Assembly: GCA_040255445.1 (NCBI GenBank)
Contig: JBDZUZ010000094.1
Location: 1 to 15,357 of the forward strand
Reading direction: 5' to 3'
DNA from: JBDZUZ01 sp040255445
GTDB lineage: Bacteria > Planctomycetota > Phycisphaerae > Phycisphaerales > UBA1924
DNA length: 15,357 nt
This document shows positions 1-6,747 of this stretch, one piece after another (positions within the stretch are counted from its first letter, which is position 1; every line of letters starts with the position of its first letter). The notes under the pieces are model-generated. The model was not told where the DNA came from. It saw nothing but the letters and a program-made list of their open reading frames with translations, and made no database searches. Position numbers and translations under genes: made by a program.

Positions 1-756
1 CCGAGCGTGACGGTCGCGTTCACCGACTCCGATATCGCCTCGTACTGGCTCGAGTGCAACCCGGCCAATACGGTGGCCCTCCAGCGCCGGCGGAGACGCG
101 GCATTATCGGGATCGCTATCATGGCCGCACTGGGCATGCTCCCCGCGGCGGTAACGTTGGTTGATTCCCGCACCAACTTCAACGAGCGCTTACTCACCGC
201 CGCGATGTACCTCTCGATCTTCGGGCTCTTCGCCTGGGCAATCTGGCATGGTTCGATCCAGCCGATGCTGCCCGCCGCCCGTCGCCGTGCCGCCGAGAAA
301 TACGTAGCGCGCGTCCGCAGCGCTCCGTCCTTCCGCCCGCGGGTCCGGTACACCCTGACCCCCGAGGGGCTGTTCGCCCACACCGACGACTCAACCGGCC
401 TCTGGACCTGGCGCGACCTCAAGGACATCCGCAGGACCCACAGCTTCCTCGAGTTCGTCTTCCACAACAATTTCGTCGCCGTCATCCCGCGGGCCGCCTT
501 CGACTCACCCGCTGCCGCCAACGCCGACACCGCCGAGGACTTCTACACCTCCGCCCGCACGCTCCACATCGCCTCGGGCTTCGGCCTCGACAAACGCATC
601 GCCGAACACCTGGCCGAGCACGATGCCCCCTGCCCGGGCTGCGGGTACAACCTCCGCGGCGTCATCACCCGACGCTGCCCCGAGTGCGCCCACGACATAG
701 ACGACTCGATCCTCACGCTTCGGCCCACCCCCGGCCAGCCGCGAGCCCGCACATGA
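1..756 (+). CDS. YcxB-like membrane protein with C-terminal zinc ribbon (5' end probably outside window)
   Basis: The reading frame is open from the window edge. A GTG at 7 could start it, but the residues across that codon (PSVTVAFTDSDIASYWL) align with an internal stretch of the fourth gene here (PSVTIPFRETDIAQYWL), so the true start is probably upstream and the gene is partial. Counting from the GTG, an Arg-rich stretch precedes two membrane segments at about 33-52 and 62-83. A YcxB-like region follows at about 115-185, with the family pattern of a 'GLFAH' strand, W at a 'WTWRDL' turn, then 'VIPRAAF'. The end is a zinc ribbon with C209, C212, C224 and C227. The family is known from Bacillus YcxB as a two-helix membrane protein of unknown function. 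The ribbon could bind zinc on the cytoplasmic side; no activity can be assigned. The stop overlaps the next start as ATGA. Confidence 0.8.
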   Translation, partial: PSVTVAFTDSDIASYWLECNPANTVALQRRRRRGIIGIAIMAALGMLPAAVTLVDSRTNFNERLLTAAMYLSIFGLFAWAIWHGSIQPMLPAARRRAAEKYVARVRSAPSFRPRVRYTLTPEGLFAHTDDSTGLWTWRDLKDIRRTHSFLEFVFHNNFVAVIPRAAFDSPAAANADTAEDFYTSARTLHIASGFGLDKRIAEHLAEHDAPCPGCGYNLRGVITRRCPECAHDIDDSILTLRPTPGQPRART

Positions 757-1064
757 AACAACTCGCCATCATCGCAGCGCTCCAATCCATCATCGCCATC
801 GTGCTCGCACTCATCTGGTTCTGGTGCGCCAGTTGGCACATCTTCGCTGTTGAAGAAATGGCGGACCAGCTCATCATCGATGGGCACATCACCCAGGACG
901 CCGCCGATGCCGCCCGCGGCGAAGCCGCCTCGCTCGGCGTTCACCTGCAACAGGGCCACGACGCCCGCGTCATGATCTCGGGCCTGGTGCTCGCGGCCTT
1001 CGCCATCCTCAGTCCGCTGGTCACGCTCATCGCCGCGAAGATCACTCGGAGCTCAGCGACGTGA
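753..1064 (+). CDS. small two-helix membrane protein
   Basis: This 103-residue protein starts at an ATG that overlaps the previous stop codon (ATGA, 753-756) and ends by overlapping the next start (GTGA, 1061-1064), so it is translationally coupled on both sides. It has an N-terminal hydrophobic helix at about 4-26 (many I, A, L and W), a soluble acidic and alanine-rich middle (about 33-65), and a second helix at about 70-95 followed by a short basic tail. I do not recognise a family. It has neither the YcxB-like domain nor the zinc ribbon of its neighbours. Its position inside the operon suggests it works with them, perhaps as a small membrane partner; that is inference only. Confidence 0.72.
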   Translation: MKQLAIIAALQSIIAIVLALIWFWCASWHIFAVEEMADQLIIDGHITQDAADAARGEAASLGVHLQQGHDARVMISGLVLAAFAILSPLVTLIAAKITRSSAT

Positions 1065-1936
1065 CCGCACCCGCGCCCGACGAATCAATGAACCCCGCCC
1101 CGACGCAGCCGCCACACGCGCTGCAGGCCAGCGATGGAGCGCCGCCGGCCGACACCGCATCCACCCCTACGACTGCCACCACCCCCGCCACCCCCACCAT
1201 CGCCACACTCCGCGTCACCGCCACCTGGAACGAAGCCGACATCGTCGAGTACTGGCTGGTCAGGACCGGCGCCCAGACCCTGCCCCTCCGCCGCGCCCGC
1301 CGCAACCGCGCCACCGCGATCGCTCTCGCCTCTTTCCTGACCGTGCCGCCGATCCTGATCGAACTCATGGGGCCGCGACTCTTCGTCTGGAGAGATGAAC
1401 GGTCGGTCGCGACCGGGATCACCATCGCCGTCGCCGCCCTCGCCTGGTGGACCGCCTTCGGACACATCAAACCCCTCACCAGACGCGATCAGTTGAAGAG
1501 AGCCCGCGCCTACGCCGCCGCCGCATCGCCCGATGACGGACGCACCTCAGCTATCGATACAGAGATCGCGTACGAACTGACCCCGGATGGGATCGCCGCC
1601 CGCACACGGGCCGTCGACACACACTGGCGGTGGTCAGCGATCGGCGACATCCGCCCCGTCGCATCGGTGATCGAAGTCGCTCACACCGCCGGCGGCGTGA
1701 GCCTGATCCCGATGCGCTGCTTCCCCAGCCCGGACGCCGCGGCCGAGTTCGTCGCCACCGCACGCCGATTCCTCGCCGCATCCGGCGAGGGCTCCGACAA
1801 CCACATCCGCGCCCACCTCGCCGCCCACGACATCCGCTGCGTCGATTGCGGGTACAACCTCCGCGGCGTCACCACCCGCCGCTGCCCAGAGTGCAACCAC
1901 GAGATTGATGAGTCGGTCCTTGCGAGACAGTCATGA
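1061..1936 (+). CDS. YcxB-like membrane protein with C-terminal zinc ribbon (paralogue 2)
   Basis: This 291-residue protein is a paralogue of the first gene. The GTG at 1061 is preferred because it makes a GTGA overlap with the upstream stop; an in-frame ATG at 1088 (MNPAPTQPPH) is the alternative. The first 50 residues are low-complexity Ala, Pro and Thr. Then comes the family N-terminal motif 'NEADIVEYWL' (the equivalents are 'DSDIASYWL' and 'ETDIAQYWL'), an Arg-rich stretch, and two membrane segments at about 84-104 and 111-131. The YcxB-like part has 'LTPDGIAARTR', 'WRWSAIGDI' and 'LIPMRCFPSPDAAAEF'. The zinc ribbon cysteines are C260, C263, C275 and C278, in the same NLRGV(I/T)TRRCPEC context as the first gene, so the two copies are recent duplicates or under strong constraint there. 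Function unknown. Confidence 0.8.
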   Translation: MTAPAPDESMNPAPTQPPHALQASDGAPPADTASTPTTATTPATPTIATLRVTATWNEADIVEYWLVRTGAQTLPLRRARRNRATAIALASFLTVPPILIELMGPRLFVWRDERSVATGITIAVAALAWWTAFGHIKPLTRRDQLKRARAYAAAASPDDGRTSAIDTEIAYELTPDGIAARTRAVDTHWRWSAIGDIRPVASVIEVAHTAGGVSLIPMRCFPSPDAAAEFVATARRFLAASGEGSDNHIRAHLAAHDIRCVDCGYNLRGVTTRRCPECNHEIDESVLARQS

Positions 1937-2622
1937 CCATCCTCCCCCCCGCCAAGTCCACACCCGGACCGCCGCCGTCCCCCACGCCACCCCCGCCACC
2001 ACCACCAGATGCGCTCGACTGGGTGTCCTTCCAGTTCGATGATGCAACCACCGCCGCCTACTACGACGAGTTGTGGGAACACCACCTCGCGGCGATGTCG
2101 ATCCCCGAGCAGGTCCGCAAGAGCAGCCGCACGCATCTGGCCATGGCGGTCACCGGAACGGTGATCTTCGTCGGATTGATGGCCGCCAATTCGATGGGCG
2201 CCATCACCCTCGCCAGGCACCCGTTGCCGGCCCTCCTCATCGGCTCGATCACTTCAGCATGCTGGTTCCAGTTCTTCATCACCCGCAAGTTGCTTGCCGC
2301 GGCGACGCCCGCACACTTCCGCGATGGCTTCGTCAAGAAGTTCGCCGCGGACCGCGGCGCCTACGGGGCAACGATCTCGATCCTCGCGGAGGGCATCGCC
2401 AGCGACGTCGAAGACCGCGAGGGTCTCGTCCGCTGGCCCGCGATCCAACAGATCCGCTCCAGCGCCCGGGGCGTCTCCTTCGAGTACTGGCCGGGCGATT
2501 TCTACTTCGTCCCCGCCACCGCCTTTGCCGATCGTGAAGAACTCGAAGCCTTCGCACAACTCGCGCGTGACACCCAGCGAGCCGCCGGTGTGATGCCCGC
2601 ACCATCAACGCCGGCCGCGTAG
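1933..2622 (+). CDS. YcxB-like membrane protein lacking the zinc ribbon (paralogue 3)
   Basis: This 229-residue protein starts at an ATG overlapping the previous stop (ATGA). Residues 1-26 are a proline-rich leader. After it comes 'FQFDDATTAAYYDELWEHH', which resembles the second half of the next gene ('YTTSPEDYGAYFDEFL') more than the other copies. Two membrane segments lie at about 69-87 and 93-113. The YcxB-like region has 'ISILAEGIASDVEDREGLV', 'RWPAIQQI' and 'YFVPATAF'. The protein stops where its paralogues carry the cysteine pairs, so the metal site is absent. Function unknown. The loss of the ribbon in one member of an otherwise uniform set suggests that the ribbon is a modular addition. 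Confidence 0.77.
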   Translation: MTILPPAKSTPGPPPSPTPPPPPPPDALDWVSFQFDDATTAAYYDELWEHHLAAMSIPEQVRKSSRTHLAMAVTGTVIFVGLMAANSMGAITLARHPLPALLIGSITSACWFQFFITRKLLAAATPAHFRDGFVKKFAADRGAYGATISILAEGIASDVEDREGLVRWPAIQQIRSSARGVSFEYWPGDFYFVPATAFADREELEAFAQLARDTQRAAGVMPAPSTPAA

Positions 2623-2632
2623 CTCCAGCACC

Positions 2633-4129
2633 ATGAACCCTCGTCATACAGTCCAGCCCGGCGAGCCCGGTGCATCGATGAACCCACAGCCGCCGATCTC
2701 GCCAGCAATCACGCCCGAAGCCCCGATACAGAACCAACCCTCCGTCACCATCCCCTTCCGCGAGACGGACATCGCGCAGTACTGGCTCCGACTCCACACC
2801 GCCCGCGGCCCCGCCGGCCGTTCGCGACGCAGGTGGCGGTTCCTCCGCGCCATGCTCGCCATACCGCTCACGATGCTGACCGTCGTCATCCTCCTGGTGC
2901 CGGCACGCTCTTTCGTGTACGGCGGCGAGCGACTACTCCTCGCTATCCTGACCGGGCTCCCCGCGCTCGTCCTCTGGTACTTCGTCATCACCCGCAGCGA
3001 TGGCTCGCAGGAGCGCACCCAGCGTCGCAAGGCCGTCCAGCGCGCGGCCCTGATCGTTCAACAGCCGGGCTACGCCGACACAGTGACATGCACCCGCACC
3101 GCCGCCGGCCTCCACCTCTCGACCCCACACTACGACGCCACCTACGCGGCCGATCTGACACCAATCATCAAGAAAGCGACCGACGGTGTCGAGATCGTCG
3201 ACATCAACAGCAACATCCTCTTCTGCCCGATGCACGCTTTCGATTCGCCACGCGCTGCCGATGAGTTCGTGGCCGGCGCTCGCGCTTCCACCAAGAACAG
3301 AGTCACAAACCACAGCGAGCACTCGCCGCCCGCCCATCCGAGCGCCATCACCACCGTCCGCTACACAACGAGCCCCGAGGACTACGGCGCGTACTTCGAT
3401 GAATTCCTCGCGGATCCCTGGCGCTGGTCGCAACCTCGCTGGGCGCGCGCCAAGCCGCTCCGCTTCGCGCTCGTAACGATCGCTGGGTGCATCGCCCTCG
3501 CGGTGATTCTGAACCGGGCCAACGACATCGGCGAAGCGGGCTTCGCTATCGCCGCCGGCATACTGCTGGTCTGGGTGATCCCATTCGCCGTCGCGGCCTA
3601 CCGCGGCTTCCGCTGGTCACCCGAAGATGTCGTAGCGAGACAGCGAGCAGAGTTCGTGAATACCAGCATGCGCGACGACCGCGCTCGCGCCGGCGCTGTT
3701 TCCATCTCCCCACACGGCATCACCGCCGAGTTCCCGGGCCTCCGCTTCGCCGCACAATGGTCCGGAGTCGACACGGTGACCACCGCGGAGACAATCATCC
3801 GCATCTACTTTGCCTGCAATGCACGCATCGACATTCCCCGCGCGGCGTTCGAGTCGCCCGAGGCGTTCGAGGCCTTCGGCGACACCGCACGCTCTCTTCA
3901 GGCCACAGCCGGCCACGCCCCCGAATCACGGCTGCGCGACTACCTCGCGCAGCGCGACACACCCTGTCCGCTCTGCAAGTACAACCTCCGCGATCTCGCG
4001 ACCACCGAGTGCCCCGAGTGCAGCGAACCGCTCCTGCTGCACTTCCCGCCAGGGCACACAGGCCCGATAACGCCCCTCCACGATCTGCGTTCCTTCGGGG
4101 CCATTGAACCGCCTGCGACTCTCCGGTAG
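2633..4129 (+). CDS. tandem double YcxB-like membrane protein with C-terminal zinc ribbon (paralogue 4)
   Basis: This 498-residue protein begins 10 bases after the previous stop. It is an internal duplication. Unit one (about 38-225) has 'ETDIAQYWL', two membrane segments (about 74-93 and 101-122) and a YcxB-like part ending 'ILFCPMHAFDSPRAADEF'. Unit two begins near residue 239 ('ITTVRYTTSPEDYGAYF'), with membrane segments at about 279-297 and 303-323 and a YcxB-like part ending 'IDIPRAAFESPEAFEAF'. Only the second unit is followed by a zinc ribbon: C445, C448, C460 and C463, in a diverged NLRD context rather than NLRG. Unit one resembles genes 1 and 2 and unit two resembles gene 3, so it looks like a fusion of two neighbours. 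An internal ATG at 2679 is an alternative start. Role unknown. Confidence 0.8.
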   Translation: MNPRHTVQPGEPGASMNPQPPISPAITPEAPIQNQPSVTIPFRETDIAQYWLRLHTARGPAGRSRRRWRFLRAMLAIPLTMLTVVILLVPARSFVYGGERLLLAILTGLPALVLWYFVITRSDGSQERTQRRKAVQRAALIVQQPGYADTVTCTRTAAGLHLSTPHYDATYAADLTPIIKKATDGVEIVDINSNILFCPMHAFDSPRAADEFVAGARASTKNRVTNHSEHSPPAHPSAITTVRYTTSPEDYGAYFDEFLADPWRWSQPRWARAKPLRFALVTIAGCIALAVILNRANDIGEAGFAIAAGILLVWVIPFAVAAYRGFRWSPEDVVARQRAEFVNTSMRDDRARAGAVSISPHGITAEFPGLRFAAQWSGVDTVTTAETIIRIYFACNARIDIPRAAFESPEAFEAFGDTARSLQATAGHAPESRLRDYLAQRDTPCPLCKYNLRDLATTECPECSEPLLLHFPPGHTGPITPLHDLRSFGAIEPPATLR

Positions 4130-4179
4130 CCTGTTACCCAGCGCCGGCGAAGAGAGACGCCGGCATTCGTAACACATCA

Positions 4180-4190
4180 GAGGAGAGAGA
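4180..4190 (+). promoter_or_regulatory. purine-rich ribosome binding site
   Basis: An AGAGGAGAGAGAG tract lies just before the ATG at 4194 and fixes that start. A very similar GAGAGAGACAGGAGAGAGAC tract precedes the ATG at 5056. The two exported-protein genes therefore share a leader style not seen at other genes in the window. Confidence 0.7.
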
Positions 4191-4193
4191 GAC

Positions 4194-4802
4194 ATGCAGA
4201 TTCCGTTCACCGCCGTCGCGGCGGTCGCCGTGGCCACCTTCGCCGCGGCCGCCGACGCCTCGCTGATCCGCCCCACCTCCGCAACCGCGACCAGCGAATT
4301 CAGCGGTTCATACGTCATCGCCAACGCCATCAACGGCTCGGGCCTCCCCGCCAATTTCGGCCCCAACGATGCACATGGCACGTACACGCAGGGCAATCAC
4401 TGGACCACCCGCGCCAACCAGACCATCGGCCACTCCGCCACCTTCTTCTTCGACTCACCCCAGGAGCTCGCCACCTTCTACATGTGGAACCACCGCTCCA
4501 ACGGTGTCGCCAGCAACCCGCACTACGCCGTCACCCGTTTCGACTTGGTCTTCCGCGACAGTGCCAGCAACGAGCTCGCGACGATCACCGACCTCATCGG
4601 CGTCCCCAACGTCCTGACCGCGCAGCAGTTCGACTTTCCGGTCGTCAGCGGCGTGTCCTCGGTCCAGTTCATCGTCCGCGCCACCGCCAACAACAACTCC
4701 TCCCCCTACACCGGCCTGGCCGAGGTCGCCTTCGCCATCCCCGCCCCCGGCACTCTCGCCGCGGCGGGCCTCCTGGCGCTCGCCGGCCGCCGCCGCCGCT
4801 GA
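4194..4802 (+). CDS. exported PEP-CTERM-type protein with discoidin-like domain
   Basis: This 202-residue secreted protein has an N-terminal signal peptide ending near 'AAAADA' (residues 19-24). The body at about 30-175 looks like an F5/8 type C (discoidin-like) fold: it opens with 'ATSEFSGSYVIANAINGSG', continues with a 'HWTTRA' stretch, and has alternating hydrophobic strands ending in 'SVQFIVRATANNNSSPYTGLAEV'. This is the usual order of lectin-like carbohydrate-binding jelly rolls. The C-terminus is 'IPAPG', a hydrophobic helix, then 'GRRRR', a PEP-CTERM-like sorting signal in the PAPG form common in planctomycetes. The family model is export by Sec, then processing by an exosortase and delivery to the envelope or matrix. 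It is monocistronic, with its own strong ribosome site and a terminator 28 bases after the stop. The ligand is unknown. Confidence 0.83.
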   Translation: MQIPFTAVAAVAVATFAAAADASLIRPTSATATSEFSGSYVIANAINGSGLPANFGPNDAHGTYTQGNHWTTRANQTIGHSATFFFDSPQELATFYMWNHRSNGVASNPHYAVTRFDLVFRDSASNELATITDLIGVPNVLTAQQFDFPVVSGVSSVQFIVRATANNNSSPYTGLAEVAFAIPAPGTLAAAGLLALAGRRRR

Positions 4803-4830
4803 CACCAGGACCCGGCCTCGCCTTTCGTGA

Positions 4831-4857
4831 CCCGGCCCTTCGTGGCCGGGTTTTTTC
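4831..4857 (+). terminator. intrinsic terminator of the discoidin-like gene
   Basis: A perfect 7-bp stem, CCCGGCC (4831-4837) with GGCCGGG (4844-4850), closes a CTTCGT loop and runs straight into six T residues. Confidence 0.9.
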
Positions 4858-4953
4858 TTGTCCCGGCCCAAACCCGGCACTCCGATAACCGCCCAAGACC
4901 GCCCTGTTCAGGTTGCCCATTTTGACATTTTCATCTCCTTACCGGTTTCCCGG

Positions 4954-4981
4954 TTGCAGCAGGGCCGGAACCCACTACATT
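4954..4981 (+). promoter_or_regulatory. candidate sigma70-type promoter of the beta-propeller gene
   Basis: TTGCAG at 4954-4959 and TACATT at 4976-4981 are 16 bases apart. They lie in the 199-base gap between the upstream terminator and the start at 5056, and would leave a leader of roughly 70 bases. A perfect TTGACA at 4922-4927 is also present but has no good -10 at the right spacing. Sequence match only. Confidence 0.35.
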
Positions 4982-5055
4982 GCCCCAGTGCCGCGGGCCG
5001 TCTGTTGTGGGGGCACGCGCGGCGTTTCCCAGTAGAGAGAGACAGGAGAGAGACA

Positions 5056-5895
5056 ATGAAGCGTTTCATTCTGGCGGCCGCCGGGCTGGTCTCGGCGGTC
5101 AGTGGTATGGCGCAGGCCACCGTCGGCTGCGACATTTTCATGTTCGATATGCGCGGCACCACCGAGTTCTTCAGCGTCAACCTGGCGAACCCGACGACCC
5201 GCAACTTCATCAGCACGAACATGTCGCCCTTCACGACGTTCGCGATGGACTTCAACGCCAACGCGACTGACCTCTACGCGTTCAATAACACGGACCGCAC
5301 GCTCGGCACGCTCGACCTCAACACCGGCGCCTACACCAGCATCGCCCCCGTGACGGGCCTGCCCGACGGCATCAACCCGACCGGCCTGAAGTTCGCGCCC
5401 AACAACACCGCCTACCTGTCGACGTACGACGCGACCCTCGGCAACCAGATCTACACCCTCGACATCAACACCGGCGTCGCCAGCGCCCCCGTGAGCATCT
5501 CGGGCGCGAACCTGGGCATCCTCATCGACTTCGCGATCGACGCCAACGGCAACTTCTATGGCCACGACATCGGCCAGGACGGGCTCGTCAGCATCGACCT
5601 GAACACCGGCGCCGCCACCCTCATCGGTCTCCACGGCCTCGCGGCGAACTTCGCCCAGGGGATGGATTTCGACTGGGACAGCAACACGCTGTACGCCACC
5701 ATCTACACCGGCGGCGGCACCGGCCAGTTCGTCTCCTGGAACACCACCGACGGCTCGGTCACGACCATCGTGAACACCGGCACCGAAGGCTGGAACATGG
5801 AGCTCGAGATGGCCGTCGCCTGCCCGATCCCGGCCCCCGGCGTCCTCGGCGCCTTCGCGACCGCGGGCCTCATCGCCCTCCGTCGCCGCCGCTGA
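5056..5895 (+). CDS. exported PEP-CTERM-type beta-propeller-like protein
   Basis: This is a 279-residue protein. The frame is open upstream, but the ATG at 5056 sits behind a GGAGAGAGAC ribosome site and begins a clean signal peptide, 'MKRFILAAAGLVSAVSGMAQA', with cleavage near residue 21. The body repeats a pattern of about 40-50 residues with 'L..D(L/I)NTG' turns (LDLNTGAYTSI, LDINTGVASAP, IDLNTGAATLI) and 'FAIDANGNFYG' and 'MDFDWDSNTLYA' strands. This is typical of a WD40-like or lactonase-like propeller. The C-terminus is 'CPIPAPG', a hydrophobic stretch and 'RRRR', the same sorting tail as the upstream gene. It is probably a secreted, envelope-associated protein; the propellers may mediate binding. 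No catalytic residues are recognisable. Confidence 0.83.
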   Translation: MKRFILAAAGLVSAVSGMAQATVGCDIFMFDMRGTTEFFSVNLANPTTRNFISTNMSPFTTFAMDFNANATDLYAFNNTDRTLGTLDLNTGAYTSIAPVTGLPDGINPTGLKFAPNNTAYLSTYDATLGNQIYTLDINTGVASAPVSISGANLGILIDFAIDANGNFYGHDIGQDGLVSIDLNTGAATLIGLHGLAANFAQGMDFDWDSNTLYATIYTGGGTGQFVSWNTTDGSVTTIVNTGTEGWNMELEMAVACPIPAPGVLGAFATAGLIALRRRR

Positions 5896-5913
5896 TCCCC
5901 GCCTTCAAACTCT

Positions 5914-5930
5914 TCGGGCGAGTCGCCCGA
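5914..5930 (+). repeat. short perfect palindrome upstream of the terminator
   Basis: TCGGGCG and CGCCCGA flank a 3-base AGT spacer, giving a 7-bp stem 19 bases after the stop codon. It has no T run, so the following hairpin at 5945 is the better terminator. It may be part of the same 3' end structure. Confidence 0.6.
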
Positions 5931-5944
5931 TACTGACCCAACAC

Positions 5945-5980
5945 CGGGAGAGCCCCACAAGGCTCTCCCGTTGTCTTTTT
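5945..5980 (+). terminator. intrinsic terminator of the beta-propeller gene
   Basis: A perfect 10-bp stem, CGGGAGAGCC (5945-5954) with GGCTCTCCCG (5961-5970), closes a CCACAA loop and is followed by TTGTCTTTTT. It separates the secreted-protein genes from the sigma factor, whose ATG follows 33 bases later. Confidence 0.92.
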
Positions 5981-6012
5981 GGCTCGCCACCCCCCGCGGG
6001 TACAGTCGTGAC

Positions 6013-6675
6013 ATGGACGGTACGGACCGGATCACGCCCGCCGACCTCACCGCCGCGGAGCGCGCCGATCCCGATGCGCTCGCGCGCATCCTCGATGCCG
6101 CCACCCCGACCCTCCGCGCCCTCATCACCGCCGGCTTCCCCCAGCGCCACGCCGCCACGCTCTCGATCGACGACATCCTCCAGCAGACCTACGTCGATGC
6201 CTTCGATGCGCTCCCCCGCCTCTGCCGCGCCCTCACTCGCGATGCCGCGGATGCGCCGCCCGCCGATGACACTCTCACCCGCTACCTTTCAACAATTGCC
6301 CGCCGCAACCTCGTCGACGCCGCGCGCATGCTCGATGCGGAGAAACGCGGCGGCCGCGGCCGACGCGGCGCAGCGCCGATCAAGAGCCCCCACGCCACCC
6401 TCCTCACGCAGCTCGCCGGACCACGCTCCAACTCCCCCACCCACGCCGTAACCGCCGATGAGGCCCTCGCCGCGCTCAAACGCGCCATCGGCAACCTCCC
6501 CCCAGACTACCGCACCGTCATCGAGCAATACGACCTCGCCCTGCGGCCGATGGACGAGGTCGCCGCGGCGATCGGCCGCTCCCGCGGCGCAGCCTTCATG
6601 ATCCGCGCCCGCGCCCTGCGCCTCCTCCGCCGCTCCCTGGGCAGCGCTGCGAATTTTCTTTCGCAAAGCGCGTGA
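6013..6675 (+). CDS. ECF-type RNA polymerase sigma factor
   Basis: This 220-residue protein starts at the ATG at 6013; the frame is open further upstream but runs back into the terminator. It matches two-domain extracytoplasmic-function sigma factors. Region 2 is at about 25-70, with the core-binding segment 'SIDDILQQTYVDAFDALPR' and later 'YLSTIARRNLVDAAR'. After a basic linker ('KRGGRGRRGAAPIK'), region 4 is at about 150-212, with 'AIGNLPPDYRTVI' and a recognition helix near 'VAAAIGRSRGAAFMI'. There is no anti-sigma gene beside it. Instead a large Ser/Thr kinase follows after 72 bases, an arrangement common in planctomycetes, where the kinase is thought to control the sigma factor by phosphorylation. 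No clear ribosome site precedes the ATG. Target promoters are unknown. Confidence 0.87.
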   Translation: MDGTDRITPADLTAAERADPDALARILDAATPTLRALITAGFPQRHAATLSIDDILQQTYVDAFDALPRLCRALTRDAADAPPADDTLTRYLSTIARRNLVDAARMLDAEKRGGRGRRGAAPIKSPHATLLTQLAGPRSNSPTHAVTADEALAALKRAIGNLPPDYRTVIEQYDLALRPMDEVAAAIGRSRGAAFMIRARALRLLRRSLGSAANFLSQSA

Positions 6676-6747
6676 CCGATCCGGCCCTGTGTCGCCAGTG
6701 CTCTTAGAGGCCCACACCCTCAGGACCACGCGACCCGGGAGACCGTC

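Noticed and set aside
1134..1900. Several other-frame open frames rich in Pro, Arg and Ser inside the YcxB-like genes
   Set aside because: They are typical high-GC shadow frames, with no family features and no ribosome sites.
4138..4165. GCCGGC inverted pair upstream of the discoidin-like gene as a terminator
   Set aside because: The arm is itself a short palindrome, the loop is large and no T run follows.
4922..4950. Promoter built on the perfect TTGACA at 4922
   Set aside because: No acceptable -10 sequence occurs 15-19 bases downstream.
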